Shown here piece by piece: positions 1 through 11,900 of a DNA stretch of 64,000 bases (positions within the stretch are counted from its first letter, which is position 1; each line of letters opens with the position of its first letter). The stretch lies in assembly GCA_004352715.1 (NCBI GenBank), contig SCFE01000006.1, forward strand, positions 2,243,217 to 2,307,216, given 5' to 3'. A program made the translations under genes and the position numbers. The stretch is from Hofstenia miamia. Its lineage: Eukaryota; Xenacoelomorpha; Acoela. The notes beneath the pieces were generated by a model, which was not told where the DNA came from, did not search any database, and worked only from the letters and a program-made list of their open reading frames with translations.

Positions 1-74
1 CCCTCAAAAATGCCCCAGTGGTGAACTTTCCTACACTTTCAAAATGTAAGATATTTCATAATTGCATTAGAATT

Positions 75-162
75 TTACTGAAAACTCTTTAACCTTAACA
101 GCCTAGAGTCCGTTTCCTTTACTGAAAACTCTTTAACCTTAACAGCCTAGAGTCCGTTTCAA
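75..162. repeat. 44-bp tandem duplication over a MITE end
   Basis: A unit of about 44 bp is repeated head to tail: the text from TTTACTGAAAACTC to AGTCCGTTTC occurs first at about 74-117 and again from 118. Each unit contains a TTAA and the outer terminal sequence CCTTAACAGCC of the MITE at 137-543, so the element's left end is present twice. Confidence 0.85.
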
Positions 163-543
163 AGGGCAAACCGTTTTTCCACATTTACAAAGAATTTTCT
201 CCAAGCCTATTTCTAAATTTGAAAATCTTCGGACATTGGTAGGTTTAAGGGGAACATACTTGGGTGCAATGCTAATACATTTCTATTAAAGTTTTTTTGC
301 GAATTTTTGAAAAAAATTTAAATTCTCTCCATACTTAGTGTTAATGTATGTAGCAGGTTTTAAGCCCCTGGAGGCAAAAAAGAACGTTGACTGTTTCTTG
401 ATATGTGCAAAGATATTCCAAACCCATTGAGGCGGGCCGTGCGCAGATTGAGCACAGCGTTAATAGTTTTGGAGCTATAAGCCTTTAAAATTTTTTATAT
501 GATCATGAAATTTTTGTTCAAAAAATCTCCAGACTGTTTAAAG
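137..543 (-). mobile_element. TTAA-flanked MITE (piggyBac-type), copy 1
   Basis: This is a 407-bp non-coding element between TTAA at 133-136 and TTAA at 544-547. The termini, read inwards, are CCTTAACAGCC and CTTTAAACAGTC, an imperfect inverted pair. The whole unit is the reverse complement of 6959-7367; the shared text includes the blocks around CCGTTTTTCCACATTTAC and ATTCTCTCCATACTTAG. TTAA duplication is the hallmark of piggyBac transposases, so a non-autonomous piggyBac derivative is inferred. No coding capacity is seen; a 70-codon ORF across its right end has no recognisable product. Confidence 0.75.
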
Positions 544-810
544 TTAAGAGGAGATCTGCTTGAAAAGAAAATGACTGCTAAAAGTTCTAAGATTAGTATA
601 TTTACTAATATTCATTACACGAGCTGTAAATCTTTCTTCCAGTGCATGCATGTTACGATCGAAGACATTCATGCATTGCTTTCAAAAAATATAAAATGTC
701 TAAATGTCTAGTTTTCTGTTAGGTTTTTGAAAACAACGTTAATTTACTATATTTTTTGCGTTTATATTGTTATAGTAATATTCATTTTTTGATCCAGGTA
801 ATGGATAAAA

Positions 811-1216
811 TTGAGCTGCGAGGTTTGGTTCCCTACCGACAGGAAGACCAAAGACATGTTTGAAGAACTGGACGGCGTTGAGGTTCTACCACATCCAGCC
901 TACAGTCCTGATTGTGCTCCATCAGATTACGGCCTTTTCCGTTCAATGCAACACTTTCTGAAAGGCCGCCGATTCGAATCGTTTGATGAAGTCGAAGAAG
1001 CATGTCAAGAATTCTTCGATTCAAAGCCGGCTGAATGGTACTTTAACCAGATTCGAAAGCTTGCAGATCGATGGCAGAAAGTCTTGGAACATGATGGTCT
1101 TTATTTTGAGTAATAAACTTTATTGTTGCAGCTATTATTTGAGTAATAAAATTTCAATTTTTTTCAAGCGTTTACCAACTTTTTTCAAGTGTTTACGAAC
1201 TTTTGGGACAACCTAA
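811..1216 (+). mobile_element. 5'-truncated mariner transposon (transposase C-terminus and 3' TIR)
   Basis: An open frame ending at 1113 gives the C-terminal third of a mariner-family DDE transposase. The block HPAYSPDCAPSDYGLF carries the last catalytic Asp, followed by the family's usual tail (KPAEWYFNQIRKLADRWQ...LEHDGLYFE). The part with the first two catalytic Asp residues is absent. Downstream, 1196-1216 reads outwards as a mariner terminal repeat (TTAGGTTGTCCCAAAAG on the other strand), next to TA. A near-direct repeat of about 20 bp (GTTTACCAACTTTT and GTTTACGAACTTTT) lies just inside this end. No matching 5' terminus is visible, so this is a dead remnant. Confidence 0.85.
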
Positions 1217-1279
1217 TAATTCACGTGTGTGTGTTAATAAAAATATTTCCCACCTACACATTTGTAGCAAAATATTTCC

Positions 1280-1490
1280 GTGTCACCGCCTGCTATTCAG
1301 AGCTCCTTGGTTAGGAGCCACTTAAATTATAGTACTGTTGTATTTTCAAATTTAAATATATCAATGGTTAATAAACTTCATCTGCTATATAAATGGGCCC
1401 TTAACATTTGTAAAAGAAATTTTTTTAACAACAAAAATATATTTTACAGATTATTAATGTCAGTATACTCCAGAGAAATATTTAATAAGA
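1280..1490 (+). mobile_element. LINE reverse-transcriptase thumb remnant
   Basis: The frame contains LVRSHLNYSTVVFSNLN followed by a leucine-rich LHLLYKWALNICKR stretch. This fits the post-RT thumb region of CR1/Jockey-type LINEs, whose usual form is LVxSHLxYxxxVW...LxxLQxxAxRxI. No YxDD box or 3' tail is seen, so it is a fossil. The remaining plus-strand ORF to 1582 has no recognisable motif. A similar but more decayed block lies at 57210-57760. Confidence 0.5.
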
Positions 1491-1912
1491 GCATCAATTA
1501 TTTCAAAGGTACATGCTGGCTCTATTCACTCCATTTTTTTCAAAAAAAGACTACATGTAATCACAATTGTATGCATTTTTAGAGAACCTTTTATATTGAT
1601 TGCTGATATGACAATAAGATTGTTCTGTTTCAATGACCATTTGTGTTAACAAAGGCTTGTGGGATACAATTATACCTTTAGCAAATTGATATTGGGTTTT
1701 TTTATAAGCTACCTCGTTTGCAATGTATGAACAAGTGTTCGAATTTCCTGTAGAATTTTATGATCAATGAGATAAGAAGGTTAGAATGGCGACATTAACG
1801 CACAAGCTCTATATTGTGGGAGATTAAGATCCGCTATTTAAAACAAATCAATTGATTATACACTATTTACAATAAACTAAAATGCATCCTAGTTAATATA
1901 AACTAAAATAAA
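1491..1912. other. Intergenic, nothing recognised
   Basis: AT-rich sequence between the LINE scrap and the mariner element. I see no gene, RNA or element end here apart from the TA target site at 1913-1914. Confidence 0.5.
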
Positions 1913-1914
1913 TA

Positions 1915-2765
1915 CAGGTAGTCCCGAAAGTTCTCTGTATTGCCCCGTCATACGAACAAAAACAATTGAAATGCAAAAAGGCATATATTTTTAATCAACA
2001 TAATTTCCATTTACATTAATGCGCATTCGACACCACTCAAACCAGTTATCGAAGGCTGAACACCACATATTTTTCCCAGCTCCTCCTCGTACGCAAGAAC
2101 AGCGTCGTCTGGACAGCCAAACTTACGGCCTCGCAATTTTTCTTTGACACATCCAAACAAAAAGAAGTCAGCCGGTGAAAGATCCGGAGAATAAGGCGAA
2201 TGTGACAACAGTCGAACTCCATTGTCAAAAATGAAGTCTGTAGTGACGGCTGCTGAATGCGCTGGGGCATTGTCATGGTGAAGACGGAGGTGTTGAAGAA
2301 GCTCATGAAGAATGGACTGAATAGCATTTCTGCCAATCCCAAGCTGTGTCTGTAGACGATTGTAGGAAATCCGTCTATCCCCCATTACCAGCTCTCGGAC
2401 AGCCTCGATGTTGTCAGTTGTGCACGCAGTCGCTGGTCTGCATGAGCGATCTTGACTGTTTCATAAGCAATTGTAATGTCTGGATATGCAGGATGCAAAC
2501 GGTCATGGCATTGTCTTCCGACAATTTGCTGCAAATGTCGTAGTTGATAAGAAGACGCAGTTGTTGCTTTTCCATAAAACGAGAAACAACACGTAACTAT
2601 GATTTTTGTTTGTGACGTCACCGCGCTTATATATGCCTGCAGCCAAAAAAAGATAGTTCGTCATACTCATCATTAACGCTCTAACTGTTTTCATGTCTTA
2701 AATGTTTTGTGTTGTGTTGTGTGTTAATAGTATGCAATAATACAGAGAACTTTCGGGACTACCTG
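1915..2765 (-). mobile_element. Internally deleted mariner element with perfect TIRs
   Basis: The 851-bp element starts CAGGTAGTCCCGAAAGTTCT at 1915 and ends with its exact reverse complement at 2765. The ends match without error for 27 bp and are flanked by TA on both sides (1913-1914, 2766-2767), the mariner target duplication. The minus strand encodes an N-terminal helix-turn-helix piece in broken frames (2385-2580), then a frame at 2011-2385 that passes directly from the HTH (YNRLQTQLGIGRNAIQSIL) to LHHDNAPAHSA and SPYSPDLSPADFFLFG. The last two catalytic Asp residues keep mariner D34D spacing, but the segment with the first Asp is deleted. It cannot code for active transposase, though the clean ends suggest fairly recent mobilisation in trans. 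Confidence 0.92.
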
Positions 2766-2767
2766 TA

Positions 2768-4460
2768 TATACTTCTTAAAAAGATGTTATATAAATTTCT
2801 TTCATGCATTAATGTTGGATTTGTTTAAAACTTTTTTTATATTTACTACATGTAAAACGTTTTGACTTTGAATTCTGCCTATGAATAAATTCCTGCATTT
2901 TAATCGTATTATAAGGTAATAGGCTTTTTAATTAGCTGGAAAAATGTCAGAAAGATTCTTAAAATGAGTTGTTTTGGAAAAAGAATTGATCTAGAAATGT
3001 AATACTTAACTTTCGATGAGTTTGAAATATTTAATGCCTATTTTAATTGAATATCAAGTATTTTTACAAAGCACATCGTTTAGATTAGTAAGTAAAATAT
3101 TTGCGTTATTAAGGTACCTCAATAAAAGCAGTGTATGTGTGTGGGGGTTGAATTGTAGCCCAAAGTGAAGTGAAAACTGCCTTAGTACTAGTTTCATACA
3201 TTTTATGAATAATTAATTTTCTAATCAGCATGTTAATGTGAGAGTTAATCTTTAACTTTGATATTTTAGTGTGTGCAATAGGAACGTTTATTTATACCCA
3301 AGCTTACTGCAGAAACATCGTGATTACTTTTATTGGGCTGTAAAATACAAAATTCTGTTTTATCTTTATTAATTAACGTATGAATTCAAAAATATTTTGT
3401 CAACTTGTTGCAATTCAATTCTGTAGATCCCCCTGCTAAGTACATTGATGTATTATTGCTGAAAATGCTATACAATGCATGCTCTTTACATAAATACAAA
3501 TTTTTATGTCAAAATTGCGGTAATTTACATATACACAGCTTAAAAAGTTTCACTTTTCCCTAAACTGTTGATACAATTTCTTAGGCTTTGGCTGAGAAAG
3601 TTAAACAGGTATTGGGCGACAAATTTGAATTTTTTTAACTTGAAAATATATTATATTATAATTACATGTATAGAGTCCCGAAAAACATTTTCGATGTTCT
3701 GCTGACGATTTACAATCAATTATTCCAATTTAATACATTTTGTCTTTAACTTACATTAAAATCTACCTTAAGCAAAAGGTCAATCATGGCTAGGATATAA
3801 ATTCTACAATAATGATTATTCAACAACCCGTACTTGAAATATCTTAGTTATTTCTCCCTAGCTTGTTAGATTTATTGTATAGTATGTTTTGATTTTTTAT
3901 TTGCATGTTTGTAGATTTTTTACGCTATTCATATAAAATATCAGTTTTTAATCGTAAATATTTACGAGTAATGAATATCTTATCATCTATATGATTGTAT
4001 AGGTCTATTGACCGCATTGATGAAATAATTTTGGTGGAGCCGTTCTCCCAGACACACTGAGTACCACATAACATCCACGTTACTACATATAACTACAGAA
4101 AACAACTAATAAAATTGAATAAAATTAGGATTAGATATTAAAAATACTTGCTAAAAACGATTCTACAGCATAAGTGATTTTCAACCTGGTAAGCGTATTG
4201 GCACTTAGACGATTTTTATAATCAGAAACGAATTCTCGTGTGATGCCAGAATTAAAACACATTTTCCTTTACGAAGGGATCAACATCTGCTTAGCATTAT
4301 GCTTTGCTCATGCTCAGATGTTCAAAAATTAAATTATACTGTAAGAGGATTAAACATTCTCACAATTTTGCTTAGCATCACCCTTTATTTGGTGATTTAG
4401 CAAGCTCACCCATCATTAAGAAAAAACGGTTGCATACTATTTCACGAAGTTACAATATGT
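2768..4460. other. Intergenic region downstream of DCAF1
   Basis: About 1.7 kb of AT-rich sequence holding one recognised item, the LINE-tail-like repeat at 3777-3905. No open frame of note, RNA gene or further transposon end was found on either strand. Confidence 0.5.
3777..3905 (+). repeat. Dispersed repeat resembling a LINE 3' tail
   Basis: The stretch beginning CAATCATGGCTAGGATA and running through TCTACAATAATGATTAT to CTAGATTTATTGTA-like text recurs at about 57605-57730 and, in part, at 57983-58060. At 57605 it follows directly on decayed LINE coding sequence, so it is probably the 3' untranslated tail of that LINE family. I judge the similarity by eye only. Confidence 0.45.
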
Positions 4461-4466
4461 TTTATT
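4461..4466 (-). promoter_or_regulatory. Candidate poly(A) signal of DCAF1
   Basis: TTTATT on the plus strand is AATAAA on the coding strand, about 146 nt after the DCAF1 stop codon at 4612-4614. Cleavage site unknown. Confidence 0.45.
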
Positions 4467-4611
4467 CAATAAAGTAGAGTATCTTAAATTATACATTAAA
4501 ATAAAAAGATATTATTTAATGTACTGATATCTTTGTTGTAAAACATCTTTAAATGCAACAAGCAAATTAAAAAATATAAAAATTTCACTGCAACAAATTT
4601 TTAAATTAATT

Positions 4612-7600
4612 TTAGTTATCATCACTATCATCTTCTGACGAACTATCCTCATCGTCATCGTCATCTTCATTAGAGTCATCTTCACTGGATACTAAAATAC
4701 AATGTTATAATTTTAAACAAAAATAGTTTTACACATTCATTAAAAACAACTTTAACTAGAAAAAATGAATCATTCAATATTATTGGAATTTTAACTAGCA
4801 AAACCAAACTTAGCTAATATCTTTGAAATTAAAATGTTGAAAAGTATTTAATTAAATATCATATGAAATTACAAACTGCAATGTAAAAATGACAACAGAT
4901 GTTTTACCTGAGTTCACTTGTCCTAAACAAAATTGCACTGATACTAATTTCTTAATATAATACACAATGATTTATCATTCTGGTAGAGCCCGTATAAAAT
5001 TCTGTGTCATAAGGACAAAAATAACAATGAATAGGGCATGAATATTTAAACATGTACAGAGTAATTGGCTATAATTTCCATTTTGTCTACTGTGGGGATC
5101 GTACTCGTTCTAATATCTTTAAAAATAGGCTGGTAGGTTTATCTGTGCCCATTCTTTTCGATACACATTAGACCCATAACATCAAATATATATATGTATG
5201 CTGTAATCAAGTCTAAATATAATTTGTATAATAAACCACTCAATATTCCTGTAAAATACACACACTTGTGATTTGTATATTAAAAAATGTACAATTTGTA
5301 CTTTTTGGAATTTACAAGTTACATGATACTGATTAGATTATCTTACATTAACATTGTTTCTGAAATTTAAGCGAACTTGTATAAAAGATCATGTTCGAAT
5401 AATATATGTATATTATTTTGAACAACAACACATGATTTTATATCATAGATTTACCCCAGACCAAAGATGGAAGTGGGGCGAGGCAGGGCAGGTCGGGGTA
5501 CCCATGGGGCAAAAATGAGGCAAAAACACTTTTTAGTTAAGAAACATTGAAGTAAGAGAGTGCTAATTTTAGAGATTGTAAAAGTATTTTTTCCATCGAA
5601 GTTCCCTGCTTGATAAAATTTTGATTTACTTTGAAATTTAGCAGCGTTTTGAAAAATTAATTACCATTTTCAGCTCTTGGTGAAATTTGATTCTATTCAA
5701 TAATAGCAAGATCATTTTGATCTGATTTGTAGTCAATAAGCTTTGCAATTACATTGGAAGGAGCGCAATAGTGCTTGCATAAATGTATAACATAAAATAT
5801 GAGGTTTATGAAAAGCTTTATAGAGTTAAAATTAAATTTCAGTTTGCTATCAATAATGCTAGTAATATGCATTGGCATCACGTTTGTTATTAGATTTCTA
5901 TTGGTTTTAATTGTAGAAATTGGACATTTTAAAAAATTACCCTGTTCTTCTAGGAAGTAAGCATTCAAAATATTTGAGGGGGGGGTGTGGTGTAGTGCAA
6001 TGAAAATTGTCATAGAACATATATGGAGCGATAAAATATCGTAAGTAGTTTTGGAGTACAATTTTTTAGTAGGCCAATTTGGGGGAGGGGGTTGAATATA
6101 AAACGTGGGGCAAGGTGGGGCAGATGTCAACACGTGGAAATGGGCAGGGCAAAAACTCTGTGGGGAGGGGCAGGGCAGTTCACAAAAATCCGTCAATTTC
6201 CATATCTGCCCCAGACGAAGATAATAATATTCGACATACCTACAGTTTATAAATTGAATCTGCATGTAATTTACGCATGTAAGTTTTTCCGAATTGTTTT
6301 CTATAAAAATACATATTTTTTATGTAAAATAATTTTTTTTAAATTTTAAAATTTATCAATTTTCTTATTTCGCGTACGAAATACAATAGCAAGAACGCTT
6401 AAGTCCAAACAATCGATATCTAAAAGCTCAGTATCGAAATAAAATTTTATATGAGTTTTCTATACATACATATATAAACGAATTGATGTTTACGACATAG
6501 TAGTGAAAAATAGAAATTGTCCTTAACACCTCTCTACGGCTTAAGTGGTTCTGTCAATGGAGCGCAGAATTAAGTTTTAAAAAATAAATTACAATTTTAT
6601 TACTTCGAATTAATAAATAAAAATGAACAATAAATGTAATTGTGATAAACAAAATGCATGCAATATTTGGAAGTTATCATCGGAACCTAAAGTTCTGAGA
6701 TTGTATAAGTATCTAACCCCAAAAGCTGTTTTTAAAACTTTAATAGAAAATGGCATATCTGTTGAAATGGATAAAGCATTAAAATTTGCTCCTTTTCTTT
6801 TTCTGGTAAAAGGTAAGTTTCAATTAGTGAAGCTGAGATGAGACAGAAAAAAATGACAGTCTGTGTTTGCAATTCTTCCACTCACAGTGAACCACGAGAT
6901 GTAACTGTTCTAGCAAGGTTTCAAAAAGGCTGCATAGCAATATGATATGACTGCTTAACCTTAAACAGCCTGGTGATTTTTAAAAAAATTTCATGATCCT
7001 ATAAAAAAAAGCACCATATGATAGAGGAGAGGGCTTGGAATATCCTTGCACATATTAAGAAACAGTGAAAGTTCTTTATTGCCTCCAGTAGCTCAAAACC
7101 TTCTAAATACATTAACCCTAAGTATGGAGAGAATTCAAATCTTTTTCAAAAATTCAAAAATGTCTAAGAAAACTTGATAATCTATTCAACAATCTCTGCC
7201 ACAGCAATAAGCTTCAATAGAAATTTTCAACATTGCATTAATGTATGTTCCCCAATAGACCTACCCATGCCCCAAGATTTTCAAATTTAGAAATAGGCTT
7301 GGAGAAAATTCTTTGTAAATGTGGAAAAACGGTTTGTCCTTTAAAACGCACGCTAGGCTATTTAAGGTTAATCATGGGTTTTGATATGCATTAATTTTGA
7401 AAATACTTGATTGACTACAAAATATTCTCATTTGTATCAATGTGCCTAAATTCTGACCAAATTTACAAAATTTATAGATGATATTAAACAATAAACCTTC
7501 ATAAAAATTAAAATTATGATTATATGGAGAAATAAAAGCTACAATTAATTACTTATATGCAGCTTATAAAACATTAATTGGTCAAAGCCGTATAAAAAGT

Positions 7601-8947
7601 AGATGAATCCATTTACATTTGCTATTCGAAAAACTATCAAATTTTTATTTCAAAAATTTTAGATAGAATACATAAGCTACATTGGCGTATGGCAAAGAAA
7701 TTAACAATGCAAATTTTTTCTTGATACCCCCGTTGAGAGGCTTAAAGACAAATTATATTGATATCATAAATGTTCCATATCCAACGTGAAACTAGTATTC
7801 ACACACCATCTTCAATGAAGAATATAGATGTATTACTAATCTGTCAATTGCCTTACTTTCTTAAAAAGTTTTACACCTGGTTGACAACATTCAAATACAT
7901 GTCTATGTCTTCAAGATGCATGTATTTAGTTCGATCATTCCCTACACAACTAACGCAACTACTATTTGCAAAATATTTCGTAGAGACATTTTTTATGAAA
8001 CAAGTGAAAGATTGAAAGTGATATAATTACATAAAATTGTGATGGAGATTTCACATCAAGTGGTATATTATTTATAATATTATTTATAACAATGGAGGTA
8101 AAAGAAAAATATGAAAAATTATTACTGCTAAAGTCTGTATCTGAACTAAGTGATTCATCATGTGCATAACCATCTTCTTCCATGTCGATCAATGTATCAA
8201 GTAGCATTCCATCAACATCATCGTCCAGATCGTCATCATCATCGTCGTCATCATCGTCATCTTCACCATTGTCAGTATTGTTGTCCTGCAACAAAAACAA
8301 ATAATATTAGTTATTAAAACACTCTCATTTCGAAAATACTAATTCAAAATAATAAATTTGTTTTGGAGATTGCTTACTACTACAATATATAGCAACCAAT
8401 CCTATTAAGTATTCACTGGTCCAGTCATCCTCAAAAATCAGGTGTTCACTAACTGATAAATTTAAAAATTTAAAAGAATGTTCACTTATTTTTTGAAACA
8501 ATGTGAAAAATAAGCAAGTTCTGAAGACGAACGCATTAACTGGATTAGAAATAATTGGAAAACAATTCCTCCAATAGTTTTGAAATGTAACAGAGAAATT
8601 AGAAATTGTGGACGAAACGTAATCTTTCCATATAAATGTATATAAAGACATTTGTTAGAAAATAGCCAGTGGTTACAAAATGAGTATTGAATAAAATACC
8701 TCTTCATCTTCGTCGTCAGGAGCTCGTGGTGCGCCCACTTCATAAAGTTTTAACGCAGTCACGATTTCATCAATGTTGCTACCAACACTTTCTAAAACAG
8801 CAACGGTTTGGTCACAAGGCGAGAGTGCAAGTCTTTGGATCTGTTTGCGATTGTTGAATGTGGCGATTGGCTGGTAGTCGACAGCGTCTACTGTTTTGAA
8901 AGAGGTGTCATTTACAGATCCACTTCGTTCACAATATTCATTTTGCC
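4612..8947 (-). CDS. DCAF1: DCAF1 exons 24-26: propeller end and acidic C-terminal tail
   Basis: Exon 8700-8947 encodes SFKTVDAVDYQPIATFNNR and LKLYEVGAPRAPDDEDEE, matching the last propeller blade and the switch to the acidic tail. Exon 8126-8285 encodes a run of ten Asp, then DGMLLDTLIDMEEDGYAHDE, comparable to the human DELDTDQLLEAELEED region. Exon 4612-4691 ends the protein with an Asp/Glu/Ser tail (SSSEDDSDDN, stop). The last intron, 4692-8125, is 3.4 kb and contains GC-rich repeat blocks (5455-6240) and a MITE (6959-7367). Intron 8286-8699 is empty of recognised features. The acidic tail is where human DCAF1 shows its Asp/Glu-rich region. Confidence 0.92.
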
Positions 8948-11900
8948 CTAAATTATATCAGAAGTGATGTTGTGCTTTCATTCAATAAAGCTGTTAAATT
9001 TACCTAAACATTTACTGACTTCACCATATTCAGACGATTATTTGTCGAAATTTTGATCAATTAAACAATTTAAATTTTTAATTCATCCTAAAAAAATTTA
9101 AGCCCAACTATATTTTTAAATGAAGAGTCATAGAGCAAAGTAAAGAAAATTATACTAATCATATATAAGAACGGCATTACTGAAAACAATACATTCCAAA
9201 CTATTTAATTAATTTGAAAGTGAAAATAACCTAAAACAAAGGGGCAATAATCTGCTCTAGGTTTTAACATAACATTCAAATTCTTAGCTTTGCCTATTTT
9301 CCGAATATTATATGTTAACATCAAATACATCCTCTGTTGTTAGTAACATTCTAATGAAAAATAGCAGAATGAAAATCAAATTGTAAAAGTAGATGCATAA
9401 AATGTTTTAAAAATTCCAAGCTTCTATAATTTAGCATATCGAGATTCATACAGCAATAGATGACATCTCTGGCATTGTTGAACAAGACATGGCACTGATC
9501 GAGAGAGGGAACAGTCTGAATGAGTTTGAAGGTTCTTAGATCCCAAACTTCCGTGTTGATAACAACCTCCATACAGTTGGGATGAAAAACTCCAGAAATG
9601 TGACGATTGAATTTATCAAACTTGTGAATGACACGTGGCTGTTTGATGTCCCATAGTACACCGTCATTTAGAATGATATCGTCTGAGTGATAGCTGGGAT
9701 ATGCACAGTTCATTTCGTAGTAGTTTGTGTAATCAGCATCGAATAACTTGACAATTTCCTGACCAGTTCTCACATCAAACACCTAAGTATTACAATTCAA
9801 CTACTAATAATTACAAAAATCATGTAAATATGAATGTTTATATAGTTTTCACTTAACTAGCCGATTAAGGTGGATTACAAAATTGAAAGAGAAGCACATA
9901 GAGACAAAACAGGAGTGAATTTGGAGTAGATTATTTATGTTGGAAACAATACTCTTGAGATGATAAGTACGGTGGTAGATTTTGTACAAAGTCTTAACTA
10001 TTGATACGTTTATTAGCACTTGTAGAAAAAATCAAATCAATAATATTTAAAAGGGTATTATATAATATAAATAAATATGTAGTCTCTTTGAGGCTTTCTT
10101 CACGATGTAATTTGTGTTATCGGTATTGTAACATAGAAAATAATACAAAAAAACAAGAAGATAAGGAATGTGTCATGTAGCAATAGAGAATTGAACTGTT
10201 ACTAGTATTTGCGAAATTGAACAAATTAAGAAATAGTTAGGATCAAGTGCAGAAAACACGGAAAAATCTGAATTACTGATATGAAGAATGTCAAGTAGTT
10301 AGCAAGATGAGAAGAATTCAAGAATTGAAACAAGTTGGTATAATAAAGCTGCAAAAAATGCCATGAGATCAGATATCTAACACTTCAAAATCACTATTGT
10401 AAATACGTATAGTTAATATATCATTTTATTACATGTATGATTAAATAAAAAAATTACCACTGCCTTTTCACTGTTCGTACAAACAACAGAGTCTTGATTG
10501 ACATTAGTAAACACTCCAAACATTTGGTCTGAAAATGTGTGACTAAATGAGGAATTTTTATTAAAAATCTCTTTAATAAAAATATTGTTTTCAACAATAC
10601 GCATGTCGACATATTCTTGCTAAAAATTCCAAGGAATATATTACTAAACCGCAAAAACGGTAATGAGAGGAAAGACGGATAAAACATTTTATAATAAATA
10701 AAACTTAACGATAAAAACTACTATGAATATAAAGATCATGATTTCTTCACAATATAATGGAAATGAAAAAAATTCAAATAACTTACAGTTTTTTGCAATC
10801 ATCGTCGGCGATGTTCCATAGGGCAACACTTAAAGTGGACCAGGAAAATGAAGTTAACATACGGCTGCAATCCTAAAAGTTGAAAACTGAAAAAAAACAT
10901 ATGCAGCAGGATCGGAGCTACTTCGAACGAAAAAATACAATGATTCATTGCGTTACATTAGAATTGAAACATCCTTACAATCAAAACCTTATTTGGTGCT
11001 ATCTCTGCACCGCATTTACTGCGTTCTGTGCTGTGAAGTAACGGGTATCCCAGGTCGTTGAAAAAAGTGACATTGTTAAACTTCTTTGTCAAAAGTGTTT
11101 GTTGAATATTTTACATTAAATTATAGTTTTAAAACACCTCTATATTATGCAGCTGCATTTCATTTTAAACTGATTTGTATATATAATTATTCCACGAGGA
11201 CCGGGAATTCCAACTTGATGTTATGTATTCAAATTAGCCCCATGTACATCCGAGATCAATGTGGAATGATAATGAATTTGTAAAACGATTGAAATGCAAT
11301 TCTCAGGGAAAATTATTATTGCTTAAGGAACTCATCTCTTCTTCCTTGCAGTGAAGTCTGCCACATTTATAGTTTAGTACCCATATCGCTACAAAAATAT
11401 TGCAGATAAATTTTTAATTGCATAAATGTCAGATCCTTAGGAAGTGCATCAGTAAATCTGTCTAAATTAACTACATGCATACCCCTTGGCTCATCAGTGG
11501 GGCGTCAAGCAATGCCTCATCAACCCCACTATCAGTACTTGCAAAGAAAAGGCAATACATGGAAAAAGAAAAGCCCAAAACAATAAGTGGACTAACATTA
11601 TTTGCTGAGTTCCTAATTGTCTAATAGATTGCTACATTCAATGCACAAAATGGGAAAACTGGTGCAATAAAGCATGCTCCCAATATGAGCTATGGAGTAA
11701 TAGTTTTATTTGTGATTTGTTGCAGCTGCCTTTTAAAATGCCTGTGATTTATTTACAATACACAAATATTCTTATTCATTGTCACTAAAAGCTCACAAAG
11801 TTGAGCTTTGTAACAATCAGTGTAAGACATCAAGAAATATAACACATATTCACGGTTCATAATGAGGTACTTGGAACAGTCTTGGAACAGATATGACATC

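Noticed and set aside
5693-6265. 190-codon minus-strand ORF with Pro-rich start
   Set aside because: The Pro stretches are the complement of the G-rich blocks; no domain seen and it lies in a DCAF1 intron.
10543-10619. Longer form of the DCAF1 exon starting at 10619
   Set aside because: The acceptor is good-looking but leaves the frame wrong with the preceding exon; the acceptor at 10543-10544 restores phase and the alignment.
10984-11078. Minus-strand frame HSTERSKCGAEIAPNKVLI with a GTAAGG donor, looking like an extra DCAF1 exon
   Set aside because: Exons 13457-13591 and 10787-10872 join directly in phase and align without a gap to the human propeller (ELTR then DCSRMLTS), and the candidate has no good acceptor in frame.
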